Part shown: in pieces, positions 5,820 to 14,187 of the stretch
Position numbering within the stretch: the stretch's first letter is position 1
Layout of the letters: every line of letters begins with the position of its first letter
Source: Bacteroidaceae bacterium
GTDB taxonomy: Bacteria > Bacteroidota > Bacteroidia > Bacteroidales > Bacteroidaceae
Assembly: GCA_021443285.1 (NCBI GenBank)
Contig: JABUUG010000003.1
Span: forward strand, 26,055-42,483
Direction of reading: 5' to 3'
Length of the DNA: 16,429 nucleotides
Position numbers and translations under genes: made by a program
The notes under the pieces: model-generated
The model's database searches: none
What the model saw: only the letters and a program-made list of their open reading frames with translations
Told to the model about the DNA's origin: nothing

Positions 5820-7141
5820 TAATCTTTTCTTAAAGTATGGCGCGCCGCAATGTTCGAGTTCGTGTTCGACCAAGCGTTGTTCGAGTTCGAGCAAGCGAGA
5901 CCGCAAGCCGACCCGTTGTTCGAGGTACCGCCCCAGAGCCACAGCAGACCCAAAGAAGAACAATAATAAAAGTCGCCATAGTTCGTATTAGCGTTGCTCT
6001 CCTTTGGCAGCATATAGGCACCTTGCCCTGTAGCATCTGCTATAATATTAATGCCTACAGAACTAATTGTTGATGATGCTCGCTGTAGTATTATATGGTC
6101 AATATTAGTGAATGAGGAGGCAGTAGGTGTTCCAGTAGGAAGAACATTACCGCGCCAGCGATATGTGTCTGTTGAGTTGGCTATGGAGCATAAGCCCTGC
6201 ACCATCTCCCAATACTGTCCCCACGGATTTTCAAAACCATGCACGCTGACGCAATGAACGGTGTCTCCGTTAGCATCTGTTGTGGCGACCTTACCGTCAG
6301 CATTGCCGAGAGAGAGCGTCTTTCCTGTGGTAATTGATTTCTGGTCGTTAAACCTATCTGCTCCTTTAGACTCTGTTCCGTCAAGCCCGACTCCCCATAT
6401 CAGCGTACCATCGGAGAGAGTCGCTTCCTGACAACTGCGCTGCGCATACTTGCTCATCATGTAGAACAGTAATATATCGCGGAAGTCCGCATTGGCGAGA
6501 CCGAAGTTCTTGCCCCTTACTTGCGCCCAGTTCCAGAATGTGTTGATAGTCTGGGACGTGGTAGGCACTTTGTTCGGCAGTGAGCGATAGCCTCCGCTTG
6601 CGCTGCCATATCCAGTGAACTTGCCAACCACCTGCTGCGGAATGACAAAGCCGTTTGGCAGCGGAATGAGCGACAGCCATAGACGCTGTATGGTGTTCGC
6701 GCCGACAGAAACCTCCTGTATATGCCCGTATGTGAGCGGTATGACGGTCATCATGTCGCAGTGCGCCCACTTGGAGAGTATCTCGTTTGTAGTCATATCC
6801 ACCACCGCTTCGCCTTCAGAAGTATAGCGGCAGTCGTTAGGATTGAGCAGACAACAGTTGCCATCTTTCTGGAGCAGGATGTCTTTCCACGAGTCCTCCC
6901 ACATCTGCCTCATGTGGGCATTGCCGCCAACATCAACGTGCTTTACATTACCGTCAGAAGCCCTCTTGTTGATGTCTATGTAGAAGGCGAGGTCATTAAG
7001 CACTTGGTTGTCATTGTCGTTGAGGTGTGTGCGGAAATCCTTTACTGTCATGCGTTTTGTTGCATTGCCTACGACCATAAGCATAGCATCGTCATCGGTC
7101 ATCTGCGTAACCACTGGTTTTTCTGTAATCTTTGTTGCCAT
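5819..7141 (-). CDS. DGR target: tail adhesin with C-type-lectin-like variable domain (440 aa)
   Basis: Probable receptor-binding tail protein. The N-terminus (ITEKPVVTQMTDDDAMLMVV) is a short attachment module of the kind found at the start of Bacteroidales prophage fibre proteins. The C-terminal part has the features of the formylglycine-enzyme or C-type-lectin fold used by DGR targets: FRDILLFYMMSKYAQ, IWGVGLDGTES, ENPWGQYWE (residues 304-312, with Trp307 and Trp311), and a final variable segment from WLWGGTSNNGS to AARHTLRKD (residues 401-440). The variable segment is full of Asn encoded by AAC. No signal peptide is present, as expected for a virion protein. It follows the 353-aa gene by 24 bases and is followed by the DGR reverse transcriptase. 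The fold and the neighbouring RT together make the DGR-target call strong; receptor binding itself is inferred. Confidence 0.88.
   Translation of the reverse strand: MATKITEKPVVTQMTDDDAMLMVVGNATKRMTVKDFRTHLNDNDNQVLNDLAFYIDINKRASDGNVKHVDVGGNAHMRQMWEDSWKDILLQKDGNCCLLNPNDCRYTSEGEAVVDMTTNEILSKWAHCDMMTVIPLTYGHIQEVSVGANTIQRLWLSLIPLPNGFVIPQQVVGKFTGYGSASGGYRSLPNKVPTTSQTINTFWNWAQVRGKNFGLANADFRDILLFYMMSKYAQRSCQEATLSDGTLIWGVGLDGTESKGADRFNDQKSITTGKTLSLGNADGKVATTDANGDTVHCVSVHGFENPWGQYWEMVQGLCSIANSTDTYRWRGNVLPTGTPTASSFTNIDHIILQRASSTISSVGINIIADATGQGAYMLPKESNANTNYGDFYYCSSLGLLWLWGGTSNNGSACGLACSNSNNAWSNTNSNIAARHTLRKD
5822..5941 (-). repeat. Predicted DGR variable repeat (VR)
   Basis: The last 40 codons of the adhesin. 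Eight Asn codons, all AAC, lie in short Ser/Thr/Asn clusters (SNN, SNSNN, SNTNSN), the usual substrate of adenine mutagenesis because AAC can change to many residues but never to a stop. Trp and Gly positions between them would form the invariant scaffold. The exact limits need the template repeat, which is not in this window. Confidence 0.75.
5839..5848 (-). promoter_or_regulatory. Candidate IMH (initiation of mutagenic homing) site
   Basis: A run of ten G/C bases (GCGGCGCGCC on the coding strand) stands at the 3' end of the VR, after the last AAC codon and before the invariant end of the gene. In known DGRs the IMH is a GC-rich tract in this position. The assignment is by analogy. Confidence 0.45.
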
Positions 7142-7165
7142 AAATAAAGTTTTTAATGATTGTCC

Positions 7166-8227
7166 TTAAAAAGATGCTGTTACCTGTACATCGCAGTCGG
7201 CATACGCAACATTCTCCCCATCACCTATCTGACAGTAGGCTGGAGTGATAGTGATAGGAGAGCCTGATAACACCGCCTTCTCCACGCCGAGTGCGTTGAA
7301 CACCTTACTTGTAAGTGTAACCCCCTCCAATGATTGCGCCGTGCCATTCTTCGTCAGGGAAATATTAAATGAAGCATTATGGTCAATGGTTACATAGTTG
7401 CTTCCGCTATTTGTAGGCGTGTATGCTATCTGCCATTCGTCGGCAATATCGTTGATGCGCTGGGCGTCCTGTGCCACAAGTTCTCCGTTAAGTGATAGTT
7501 TTGCCACGAAGATGCTTCCTCCATCTACCATGCTGCGGGTTACAGTAAGTACAGAAGAGGTCTTGCCTTCCATCTTCGTACCGTCCTGATACCACTGGAG
7601 TGTATAACCGCCCTGTCCGATGGTAACAGGCGAAGTGCCGTAATAGCACTCTGCCGTGAGATGTGCTTCGTCCTCTCTTGCCTGTGTGGAGGCATCATCC
7701 TCCTTGATAGTCGTGCGGTCGGTGGTAATGATGACGATATGGCTTGACGAGCCAGACTGCTGTATTATAATATCAACAGAACTGCGATAGGTATCACTGA
7801 CCGCATTGCTGACATACGACACGCTGTAGGAAATCTGTTTGTTGCCCACCTCTTCCGCAGATGCGATATTGTTTGTGATGCGCAACTGATATGAGCCTAC
7901 AGCAGTCTTGCGTGCCGAGAACGGCTTGCCTGTCTTTTCGACCTGCCATGATGTGGTTATTTCATCATACTGTAGATTAGTGCCGTCAAAAGCCCACAAT
8001 ACGCTTGTGGTATCTACAGGGAATCCTGCCGCCGAGCGCGCCGAGATGTCTATGATAGGCTGGTTCGCTGCCACGCTCCAGTCAGGCACCACCTCTCCAG
8101 AAGTAGGATTGATAGCCTGAAAGAGTGCTGCACCAGTGCCATTTTCGTGAATGATATTCTGGTCGATGTATATCTGGTCTCCGTTCTTCAAGAATCTGAC
8201 CGTAAATGCTGCTCCTGCCTTGCTCAT
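7166..8227 (-). CDS. Ig-like tail or baseplate structural protein (353 aa)
   Basis: No named family is recognised. The protein reads as a chain of beta-sandwich modules: an N-terminal segment with FTVRFLKNGDQIYID, a middle immunoglobulin-like module with YTLQWYQDGTKMEGKTSSVLTV (the buried Trp and the Q-D-G turn are typical of Ig folds), and a C-terminal module containing FNISLTKNGTA. There are no membrane segments or signal peptide. Its start overlaps the stop of the 70-aa gene (ATGA), implying translational coupling, and it lies 24 bases upstream of the DGR target. Ig-like domains are common decorations of phage tail and baseplate proteins and often bind sugars weakly. It may hold the adhesin on the virion, but that is inferred from position. 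Confidence 0.7.
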   Translation of the reverse strand: MSKAGAAFTVRFLKNGDQIYIDQNIIHENGTGAALFQAINPTSGEVVPDWSVAANQPIIDISARSAAGFPVDTTSVLWAFDGTNLQYDEITTSWQVEKTGKPFSARKTAVGSYQLRITNNIASAEEVGNKQISYSVSYVSNAVSDTYRSSVDIIIQQSGSSSHIVIITTDRTTIKEDDASTQAREDEAHLTAECYYGTSPVTIGQGGYTLQWYQDGTKMEGKTSSVLTVTRSMVDGGSIFVAKLSLNGELVAQDAQRINDIADEWQIAYTPTNSGSNYVTIDHNASFNISLTKNGTAQSLEGVTLTSKVFNALGVEKAVLSGSPITITPAYCQIGDGENVAYADCDVQVTASF

Positions 8228-8436
8228 AATGCTTTATCTTTATTTATTCTGTTCATTACTTGTGAGTCTGTGAGTAGTTCACTACTGCACATTTCTGCCG
8301 CAGTATTTATGTCGGAACTAATCTTGCGTAACTCATTCTCATTGATGATAACACTGCCGTCCTCCAACACTCGGTGAAGCACTGGATTGATGCCGTATTG
8401 TCCTGCCGCCTGTTCTGGGATAATACTGTATAACAT
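8224..8436 (-). CDS. Small hypothetical phage protein (70 aa)
   Basis: A 70-residue, mostly helical protein with a hydrophobic start (MLYSIIPEQAAGQYG) and an amphipathic acidic second half. It contains no recognisable domain. It is a real gene by context: it starts three bases after the stop of the 422-aa gene, and its TGA stop overlaps the ATG of the 353-aa gene, so the three are translationally coupled. A structural or chaperone role in tail assembly is plausible; nothing in the sequence decides it. Confidence 0.65.
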   Translation of the reverse strand: MLYSIIPEQAAGQYGINPVLHRVLEDGSVIINENELRKISSDINTAAEMCSSELLTDSQVMNRINKDKAL

Positions 8437-8439
8437 TGT

Positions 8440-9708
8440 TTAGCCTATTAAGAGGTTATTATCTTCATCGCAAAGTGCCACACCGTTCTCGTCAAGAAGA
8501 AGTGTGTCTCTGTCATGCGGCGTTAAATCAAACCATATATCGAAGAATGAGTCATTCCTCGTGATACCAATGCCGAGACCTTCTATCGGCGCGCTCATGT
8601 CTGTACCGTCCTGCCATCGCTTTACCTCCGCGTACCTCCATACGCCGCCGTCATTGACCTGTGCCTGCGTGAACCACGTAAGCAGATAGTACAGTTCTGG
8701 ATAATCAACCTGGCGGTCTGCAAGATTTAACAGTGCATAGTTGAAGTATTGCTGTGTTGATACTGGTATGTCCGCGTTGTTCATCGGTTGCCCATTCATC
8801 GGCATTGTTACCGTTGTCTCCAGACCGATTGCCGCACGGCATATAATCTTGCTGTCCGTTACGAACTGCACCTCATAGTCGGCACGCGCTATCTGCCTCA
8901 TGTCGAACTTGACGGTCGGATATGCCGCCGCCATCACTTCAGGATGTGCTTCGCTGTTAGGAGTGATAGGCGTTGTAGTACCGAGAACGCATAGGCGCAT
9001 CGTAGTTCCAGAAGGTAGTGTTGCCAATGCCGTCTCGCCATCAGTGAAGTTTACGGTTACTGACTGTTCGAAGCATTTCCCGTTGATATAGTCGCTGCGC
9101 TGACCTGTCACTGGAATGTTGTTTGCTTTCTTATAGTCATATAGCAACAAGTCGTCATATAACGGGTCATATACGATTATAGGCTTATCAACAGTGCAAG
9201 ACTGCTGGTTCGCCCCCTTATCTGTTGTGAACAGGGCTATTTCGTCAGACTCTACATTATAGTTGATGCCAGTGCGCCAGTCGTTGAATACGCCCTTGAA
9301 AGTCAGTATAGCCTTCTCGTTTGCGGCGATATTCTTGTAAATCTTTATTGCGCCGCGAGTGTCATCTGACGTAGTGATAATGTCATAGTCTGTGCCTTTC
9401 ACCCATTTGCCAGCAATAGGCAGTTTTTCGCCATCGACAAACCATTGAAGCGTGTTATCAACAGCAAGAAACTCGTTGGCACTACCTGCATGGAAAATGT
9501 TATCAGGGTCATTGGCACGCACATCGGGCAGGATGACAGTAGGTGTTTCTGCACGGTTAGGCTCATATTCGGGAGGAACGATGTTCGCGTTCACTGTCTG
9601 CGTGCATGGAGACTGCGGCGTGAGGCATACAAGCGTGCAACTGACAGTCAGCGGCTGAAACTTCACTCGCGTATGCTTCCTCTGCGACTTGAATGTATTG
9701 TTTGCCAT
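8440..9708 (-). CDS. Tail or baseplate-associated structural protein (422 aa)
   Basis: A beta-rich protein with no enzyme motif. The N-terminal tail is basic (KSQRKHTRVKF) and is followed by an Ig-like stretch containing LQWFVDGEKLPIAGKW, similar in pattern to the QWYQDGTKM segment of the 353-aa neighbour. A Tyr/Asp-rich central part (VYDPLYDDLLLYDYKKAN) follows. The C-terminus contains FDIWFDLTPHDRDTLLLDENG and ends in an acidic repeat-like tail (LLLDENGVALCDEDNNLLIG). It starts 12 bases after the 1487-aa hub gene and stops three bases before the 70-aa gene. By position it belongs to the distal tail. I do not know a family name for it. Confidence 0.7.
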   Translation of the reverse strand: MANNTFKSQRKHTRVKFQPLTVSCTLVCLTPQSPCTQTVNANIVPPEYEPNRAETPTVILPDVRANDPDNIFHAGSANEFLAVDNTLQWFVDGEKLPIAGKWVKGTDYDIITTSDDTRGAIKIYKNIAANEKAILTFKGVFNDWRTGINYNVESDEIALFTTDKGANQQSCTVDKPIIVYDPLYDDLLLYDYKKANNIPVTGQRSDYINGKCFEQSVTVNFTDGETALATLPSGTTMRLCVLGTTTPITPNSEAHPEVMAAAYPTVKFDMRQIARADYEVQFVTDSKIICRAAIGLETTVTMPMNGQPMNNADIPVSTQQYFNYALLNLADRQVDYPELYYLLTWFTQAQVNDGGVWRYAEVKRWQDGTDMSAPIEGLGIGITRNDSFFDIWFDLTPHDRDTLLLDENGVALCDEDNNLLIG

Positions 9709-9720
9709 ATATTAGATATA

Positions 9721-12700
9721 TTATGAAAAGAAATCTACGGTGTTCTGTATCTGCTGCCCAGAAGTGTCGGAAGCGACCACAGTAAAGATTGTCGCCAGTC
9801 GGTGTATTCCGTCTATATTGAGGTCGGAAAAGGCAATAGTGAACGGGTTGGTAACGGAAGTGTGCGAAGCATTCCATACTGCGTCAGATGGCGGGTCTCC
9901 AGAGTCGCGCGTAACAGAAATATAGATGAATCGCGGCGTGAGGTCTTCCTGTGTCGATGACTGCCGTACAGTAATTGTTACCTGTTCGCTCTCATTTGGG
10001 GCAAGACTGCCGTTCATACTCTGCTCTATCTCCATATACGGAGGATACAACCTTTCAGGATAGCCGCCCACGAGCTTCCAGCCATCGCTTACCTTCCAGC
10101 CTCCCTGTCCGTCAGATATGATAGGGTCTTGCTGCGTAGAAGGCACTGCGACATTGAATGTGCCGCCCTCGAAGTAATACTGTTGGTACTGATAGCCTAT
10201 ATGCGGCGATGTCTCCCAGTCGCCGCAGTTATATACGGTCGGATATTTGTAGCCTCCCTCGCTTGTGAACTTGAAGTATTTTGCGTTGAACTCTACACCT
10301 TGGGGAGAGATAAGTACCACCCTATTGTCGTCTATCGTAGTCCAGTAGGTGGATGGGTCGGTATATCCTGTGCTGTCGGGTCTTCCTACACCGAGTCCTT
10401 CGTATATCTCTATAGAAGGGGAATTGTCGGAGTTCGTGTATAGTCCTACAAGCGTTGTCCTCTTCTTCAGATGCTCATCCTCTGTAACGAGCCTGTAGCC
10501 GTACTGTATAATCTTGTCCCCTATAGCAGGTATGCAGTTGGCGTTGTTGTTGTATGTGGACGGACAATGCTCCTCGAAGTTGTCGTCCGTACTGAACTCT
10601 ATATAGTCATCGCCGACTGCCTTTATGCGGCGGTAGTAATACCTGTTGGAAGTGTTGTCATAAGTGCCTATGGCAGCATTCATCGTCTGGCATTTCGCTT
10701 GGTCATCTACGAGCCATGTGTTTGTGGTCATCGTATTCCCGTCTTCCGAAGCCCAATAGCAACGGAGTCTTTTCACGCCTTCAACAAAAGCCCCATTCTG
10801 CCAGAAGACAGACGGGCGTCCGTCAAGCCCGCGTATTTCGTTTCCGTTTGCATCAACGCCTACGACCGTCTTTATCGTGCTGCCAGCCTGTGATACAACA
10901 AGGTTTCCACCGACATACGACAATTCCCTAATCTCCAGTTTCAGGAAAGTGGCGAGTTTTCTTACAAGCAATTCGTCAATCTCCAACTTCGATGTGTTGT
11001 TTTCCACCCACATCTTAAAGCCGTTCCCTACATTGCCGCTGCTGAAATCCTCGCTCTGTAATATATCTGCTACAAGGGATTTGAGAATACCTTTTGCCTC
11101 GCTGTCAATGCCTTTCCCGTTTGGCAGAGAGACAGACTGGAGTGAGGCGTTCCCTTCTTTGTCAATGCCGCTTCCATTGTCTAACTTCAGCGATTGCAGG
11201 TCTGCATTACCGTATTCATCTATGCCTCTCGTTATCAGGGTTTCCTCTTCTGTGGCATCCGTAGTCCTTTCAGCCCTCGCCTTGCTCGCATCTACATTGT
11301 CAATAGTCCGACCGATAGTGATGCCCTTCGCAAACTGCGTCTTCGCATTCACTTGGTCAATGATATTCTTTCGGATGAAATACCCTGTAGCGCGTGCAAT
11401 CGTGTCGGAGGTTATTGTCTGCTGCAAGCCAGTCGTCGCCGCTGATACAGCCGTGCGCAGTGCGCTGCTGCCCTGTTCAAGGTCATCGGACAACTCAACA
11501 GTTACCTCATACAGTATCTTTCCGTCTGACTTGATGGTGTATGTCTTGACAAACAGGAGGTATTCGCCATCATTATACCTTATCGTGATAACCGCATTTT
11601 CGTTTACCAGAGCCATAAGGTCATCATGGGAGGCAACGAAGTTTCGGGAGAACGTGATAGAGAATGTGAACTTCTCTTCATTATTCTGCTTCATGTACTC
11701 GATAAGCGCGTTGTCGAGTCTTGCTTCAGCGGCATAGATGAACTCCGTAGGCATTTCTATGCCAGTGATAACGAATGAGTCTCCAGCCTTCGGTCTGTAC
11801 TGCGGCACTGCATGGGGCATGATGGTGCCGAAGGTGTCAGCGTCCTTCTCTACCGCAATCCACAACTCATTTGTCTGTGTGTCTTGGTTGTTCGGAGACA
11901 GATTGTTGGCTGAAATCCTGTCTGTGTAATCGCCAGGCACAAGGTTTCCATTCGCGTCCACATGGACAGGGTTTTTCAACCCCTCTGTCGCCTTTATCGT
12001 GAAGCTGCAAGCCGCACAAGTACCGCTTGTTATCTCAATGACAGCCTTGCTTTCCGCAGACGCTTGGTCGAAGAGAGAGAATCCATAATTGCCGTCAAAC
12101 TTGCGGAGTTTTATGTAGAAGTATGGATGTAGGTAGTTGCCTTCTGTGTCCGTCTCATCGGAGTCATGCTCATCAAACGCCACATCTGCGATAACAGCCA
12201 TGTTCTGGTTAAGCCCTGTTATCTGCTGACCCTCATCATCATACTCTGCATCGGACTCGTATATATATTTCCCTGTTGTAGGGTCGGTCGGCGCAGGGTG
12301 CGCGTTCCTCATTCCCTTTATCGTCGGGTAAATATCCGTGAAGTCCTGTTTGTACTCATGCGGATTCCCCTCATGATACAGGTTCTTGAAGATGACATAT
12401 CCACCCTTGCCGTCAGGGTATGTGTTGTTCTTGGCATTATAGAAACGCTCCTCGCCTCCGCTGGTGCGGTATATGGACGGCATAAGTTTCCCTGTCGGCT
12501 GGATATAACTGCGACCATTGAGAATGATTGTCGCAGGATTCGGGGAAGGAGTGTAAGACTCTGTCCATTCGTCTGTAGAGTGGTCGTATGTCAGAAGGTA
12601 GTTATGTGCAGGAAGTTGTGCAAGTTCCTGTGCGCTGATGACGAATCCGCTCTTGTTATGCGCAATATGTTTGTCTGTATCGTATTGCCACGAGTGGTAA

Positions 12701-14184
12701 ATGTCATTATCAGACAATGTCCTGTGTATAAGAAGAGTGAAGCTGCTCTGCTTGCCGCTCTTGATGCTCAACTGTGTCCTTATGTAATCAACATGGAAAG
12801 TGGCATCAAAATCTTCAGGGAACATCGGCGGTACAATGGATATTGCGATATGTACCCAATAATACCCCTCTATAAGGACTGTGCCATCTACTATGGTAGA
12901 GTCTTCTTCTGTGTCATCAGCATTCCATATCTGTAGTGCGAATCCCGATTTGCCGACCTCTTTCGCAGGATAGTCAAACGCTTTTGTTTCTGGTTCTCGT
13001 CCATATAAATGCCATTTGAACTCTCCGCTCTGGACAGCCATTATGCCCTCTACCTGTTCTGTATCGTCCCAGCCTTTTGACAGACGCTCGCCCTTTCTGC
13101 AATATACGCGCTTTTTCCATACGGTAGTGGTATGTTGCTTTATGGCATTGAATATGGAAGACGCGGATATGGTTTTGCCTTCCTCCTCTTTCTTATCAAC
13201 CCTAAAATCATCGAAATATCCGTCCAGCGAGAATATTGCGTTCATGAAACTTTTCCCGCCATTCTCCGAAGACTTGTGCCGTTCAAGATAATAGGTGTCA
13301 TTCTCGGAAGCATTGTATTTATATACGCTTGAAAGGTCAATGCTTACAGGTGTGCTTCCGAAATTCAGCGTGCTGAACTTCGCTGTTCCTGACTCGTTCT
13401 CGTTAGGATAATAGTAGGGTATGTTCTGGTCGCCACCGCAGCCTGTTATCCTGTCTATAAGGCGTTGGTTGGCATTGGTCTTTGTGACGGAGAGGAAACC
13501 TTTGTCGTCGCCGTATTCAAGGGTGTTCTCGCCACCGATGAAACTCTCATACTGCCCCACATGGATAGTCTTCCCAACAAAATAATACGGTATCTTGAAG
13601 GTGGAATAAATGAACTGGAGAGCCTCCGTGACGAACTTCGTGTCGAATGACACCTCCAGTGTCTCGCTGCGCAGGTCGGGGTCATCAATCTCTATGTGGT
13701 AGCCAGTATGCTGACCTTCGACAATGCTGTCAAGTTTTGAGTAAAGCAGAGAGTCGTTGATACGCGCACATAACTCATGCACGTCTCCGAAAAACTTCAC
13801 ATCGGTGGAGTTGGAGCGTTTCCTGTCCTTATATTGCTGCGGCGTGAGCGGCGTTACGACATCAAGGAAGTAGGTATTCTCTAACTTTATGCGCTCGGAG
13901 ACAAATGTTATCTCGTGCTTATAGAATAGATTCGTATTGTCTTTTGAGGAAGTCGGAGTCTGGTCTGCATAGTACCTCTCGCCTTTGAACTCCACATATT
14001 CCTCGTGCGTCCAAAGTTCATCAAGGCATATCGGATATTCAAGTGTGGCGGTTATCGTTGGTGCGCTGCCCATGCGCTGCCGCGTATGCGTGAACTTGCC
14101 TATGCGTGCAGGATTGTCAGCATTTGGGAAAGGCTTCACCTCTCCATTCTGCACTACCTTTATGTATAATGACTCCGCTATCAT
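9721..14184 (-). CDS. Large tail-tip or hub-like protein (1487 aa)
   Basis: The N-terminal part resembles the tail-hub or tail-endopeptidase-like proteins of Bacteroidales prophages: it has THTRQRMGSAPTITATLEYP, ELWTHEEYVEFKGERYYADQ and LFYKHEITFVSERIKLENTYF, the order usual in that family. Such hubs sit at the tail tip, form the base for the fibres and may contact the cell wall. The middle is beta-rich. A helical linker (TGLQQTITSDTIARATGYF) precedes three tandem 19-residue repeats (residues 987-1043) of the form G-I-D-x-x-G-N-A-x-L-Q-S. Spike-like modules follow, and the last 100 or so residues (ending FTVVASDTSGQQIQNTVDFFS) look Ig-like. I see no catalytic triad or peptidase motif that I can assign. 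It starts three bases after the portal stop, an unusual neighbour for a hub protein. Confidence 0.78.
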   Translation of the reverse strand: MIAESLYIKVVQNGEVKPFPNADNPARIGKFTHTRQRMGSAPTITATLEYPICLDELWTHEEYVEFKGERYYADQTPTSSKDNTNLFYKHEITFVSERIKLENTYFLDVVTPLTPQQYKDRKRSNSTDVKFFGDVHELCARINDSLLYSKLDSIVEGQHTGYHIEIDDPDLRSETLEVSFDTKFVTEALQFIYSTFKIPYYFVGKTIHVGQYESFIGGENTLEYGDDKGFLSVTKTNANQRLIDRITGCGGDQNIPYYYPNENESGTAKFSTLNFGSTPVSIDLSSVYKYNASENDTYYLERHKSSENGGKSFMNAIFSLDGYFDDFRVDKKEEEGKTISASSIFNAIKQHTTTVWKKRVYCRKGERLSKGWDDTEQVEGIMAVQSGEFKWHLYGREPETKAFDYPAKEVGKSGFALQIWNADDTEEDSTIVDGTVLIEGYYWVHIAISIVPPMFPEDFDATFHVDYIRTQLSIKSGKQSSFTLLIHRTLSDNDIYHSWQYDTDKHIAHNKSGFVISAQELAQLPAHNYLLTYDHSTDEWTESYTPSPNPATIILNGRSYIQPTGKLMPSIYRTSGGEERFYNAKNNTYPDGKGGYVIFKNLYHEGNPHEYKQDFTDIYPTIKGMRNAHPAPTDPTTGKYIYESDAEYDDEGQQITGLNQNMAVIADVAFDEHDSDETDTEGNYLHPYFYIKLRKFDGNYGFSLFDQASAESKAVIEITSGTCAACSFTIKATEGLKNPVHVDANGNLVPGDYTDRISANNLSPNNQDTQTNELWIAVEKDADTFGTIMPHAVPQYRPKAGDSFVITGIEMPTEFIYAAEARLDNALIEYMKQNNEEKFTFSITFSRNFVASHDDLMALVNENAVITIRYNDGEYLLFVKTYTIKSDGKILYEVTVELSDDLEQGSSALRTAVSAATTGLQQTITSDTIARATGYFIRKNIIDQVNAKTQFAKGITIGRTIDNVDASKARAERTTDATEEETLITRGIDEYGNADLQSLKLDNGSGIDKEGNASLQSVSLPNGKGIDSEAKGILKSLVADILQSEDFSSGNVGNGFKMWVENNTSKLEIDELLVRKLATFLKLEIRELSYVGGNLVVSQAGSTIKTVVGVDANGNEIRGLDGRPSVFWQNGAFVEGVKRLRCYWASEDGNTMTTNTWLVDDQAKCQTMNAAIGTYDNTSNRYYYRRIKAVGDDYIEFSTDDNFEEHCPSTYNNNANCIPAIGDKIIQYGYRLVTEDEHLKKRTTLVGLYTNSDNSPSIEIYEGLGVGRPDSTGYTDPSTYWTTIDDNRVVLISPQGVEFNAKYFKFTSEGGYKYPTVYNCGDWETSPHIGYQYQQYYFEGGTFNVAVPSTQQDPIISDGQGGWKVSDGWKLVGGYPERLYPPYMEIEQSMNGSLAPNESEQVTITVRQSSTQEDLTPRFIYISVTRDSGDPPSDAVWNASHTSVTNPFTIAFSDLNIDGIHRLATIFTVVASDTSGQQIQNTVDFFS
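11056..11226 (-). repeat. Three tandem 57-base repeats inside the hub gene
   Basis: Copies begin with GGC-AT[AT]-GA[CT] at 11226, 11169 and 11112, exactly 57 bases apart, and encode GIDEYGNADLQSLKLDNGS, GIDKEGNASLQSVSLPNGK and a more diverged third copy beginning GIDSEAKGILKSLV. Codon-level divergence shows the duplication is old and the protein repeat is conserved. Confidence 0.8.
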
Positions 14185-14187
14185 AGA

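Noticed and set aside
10877..11737. Long open frame on the plus strand (286 codons)
   Set aside because: It lies wholly antisense to the hub gene, whose translation has clear phage tail features; the plus-strand product is low-complexity, Ser/Ile-rich and without motifs.
12166..12936. Long open frame on the plus strand (256 codons)
   Set aside because: Antisense shadow of the hub gene; the product is Cys/Val/Arg-rich and does not resemble a real protein.
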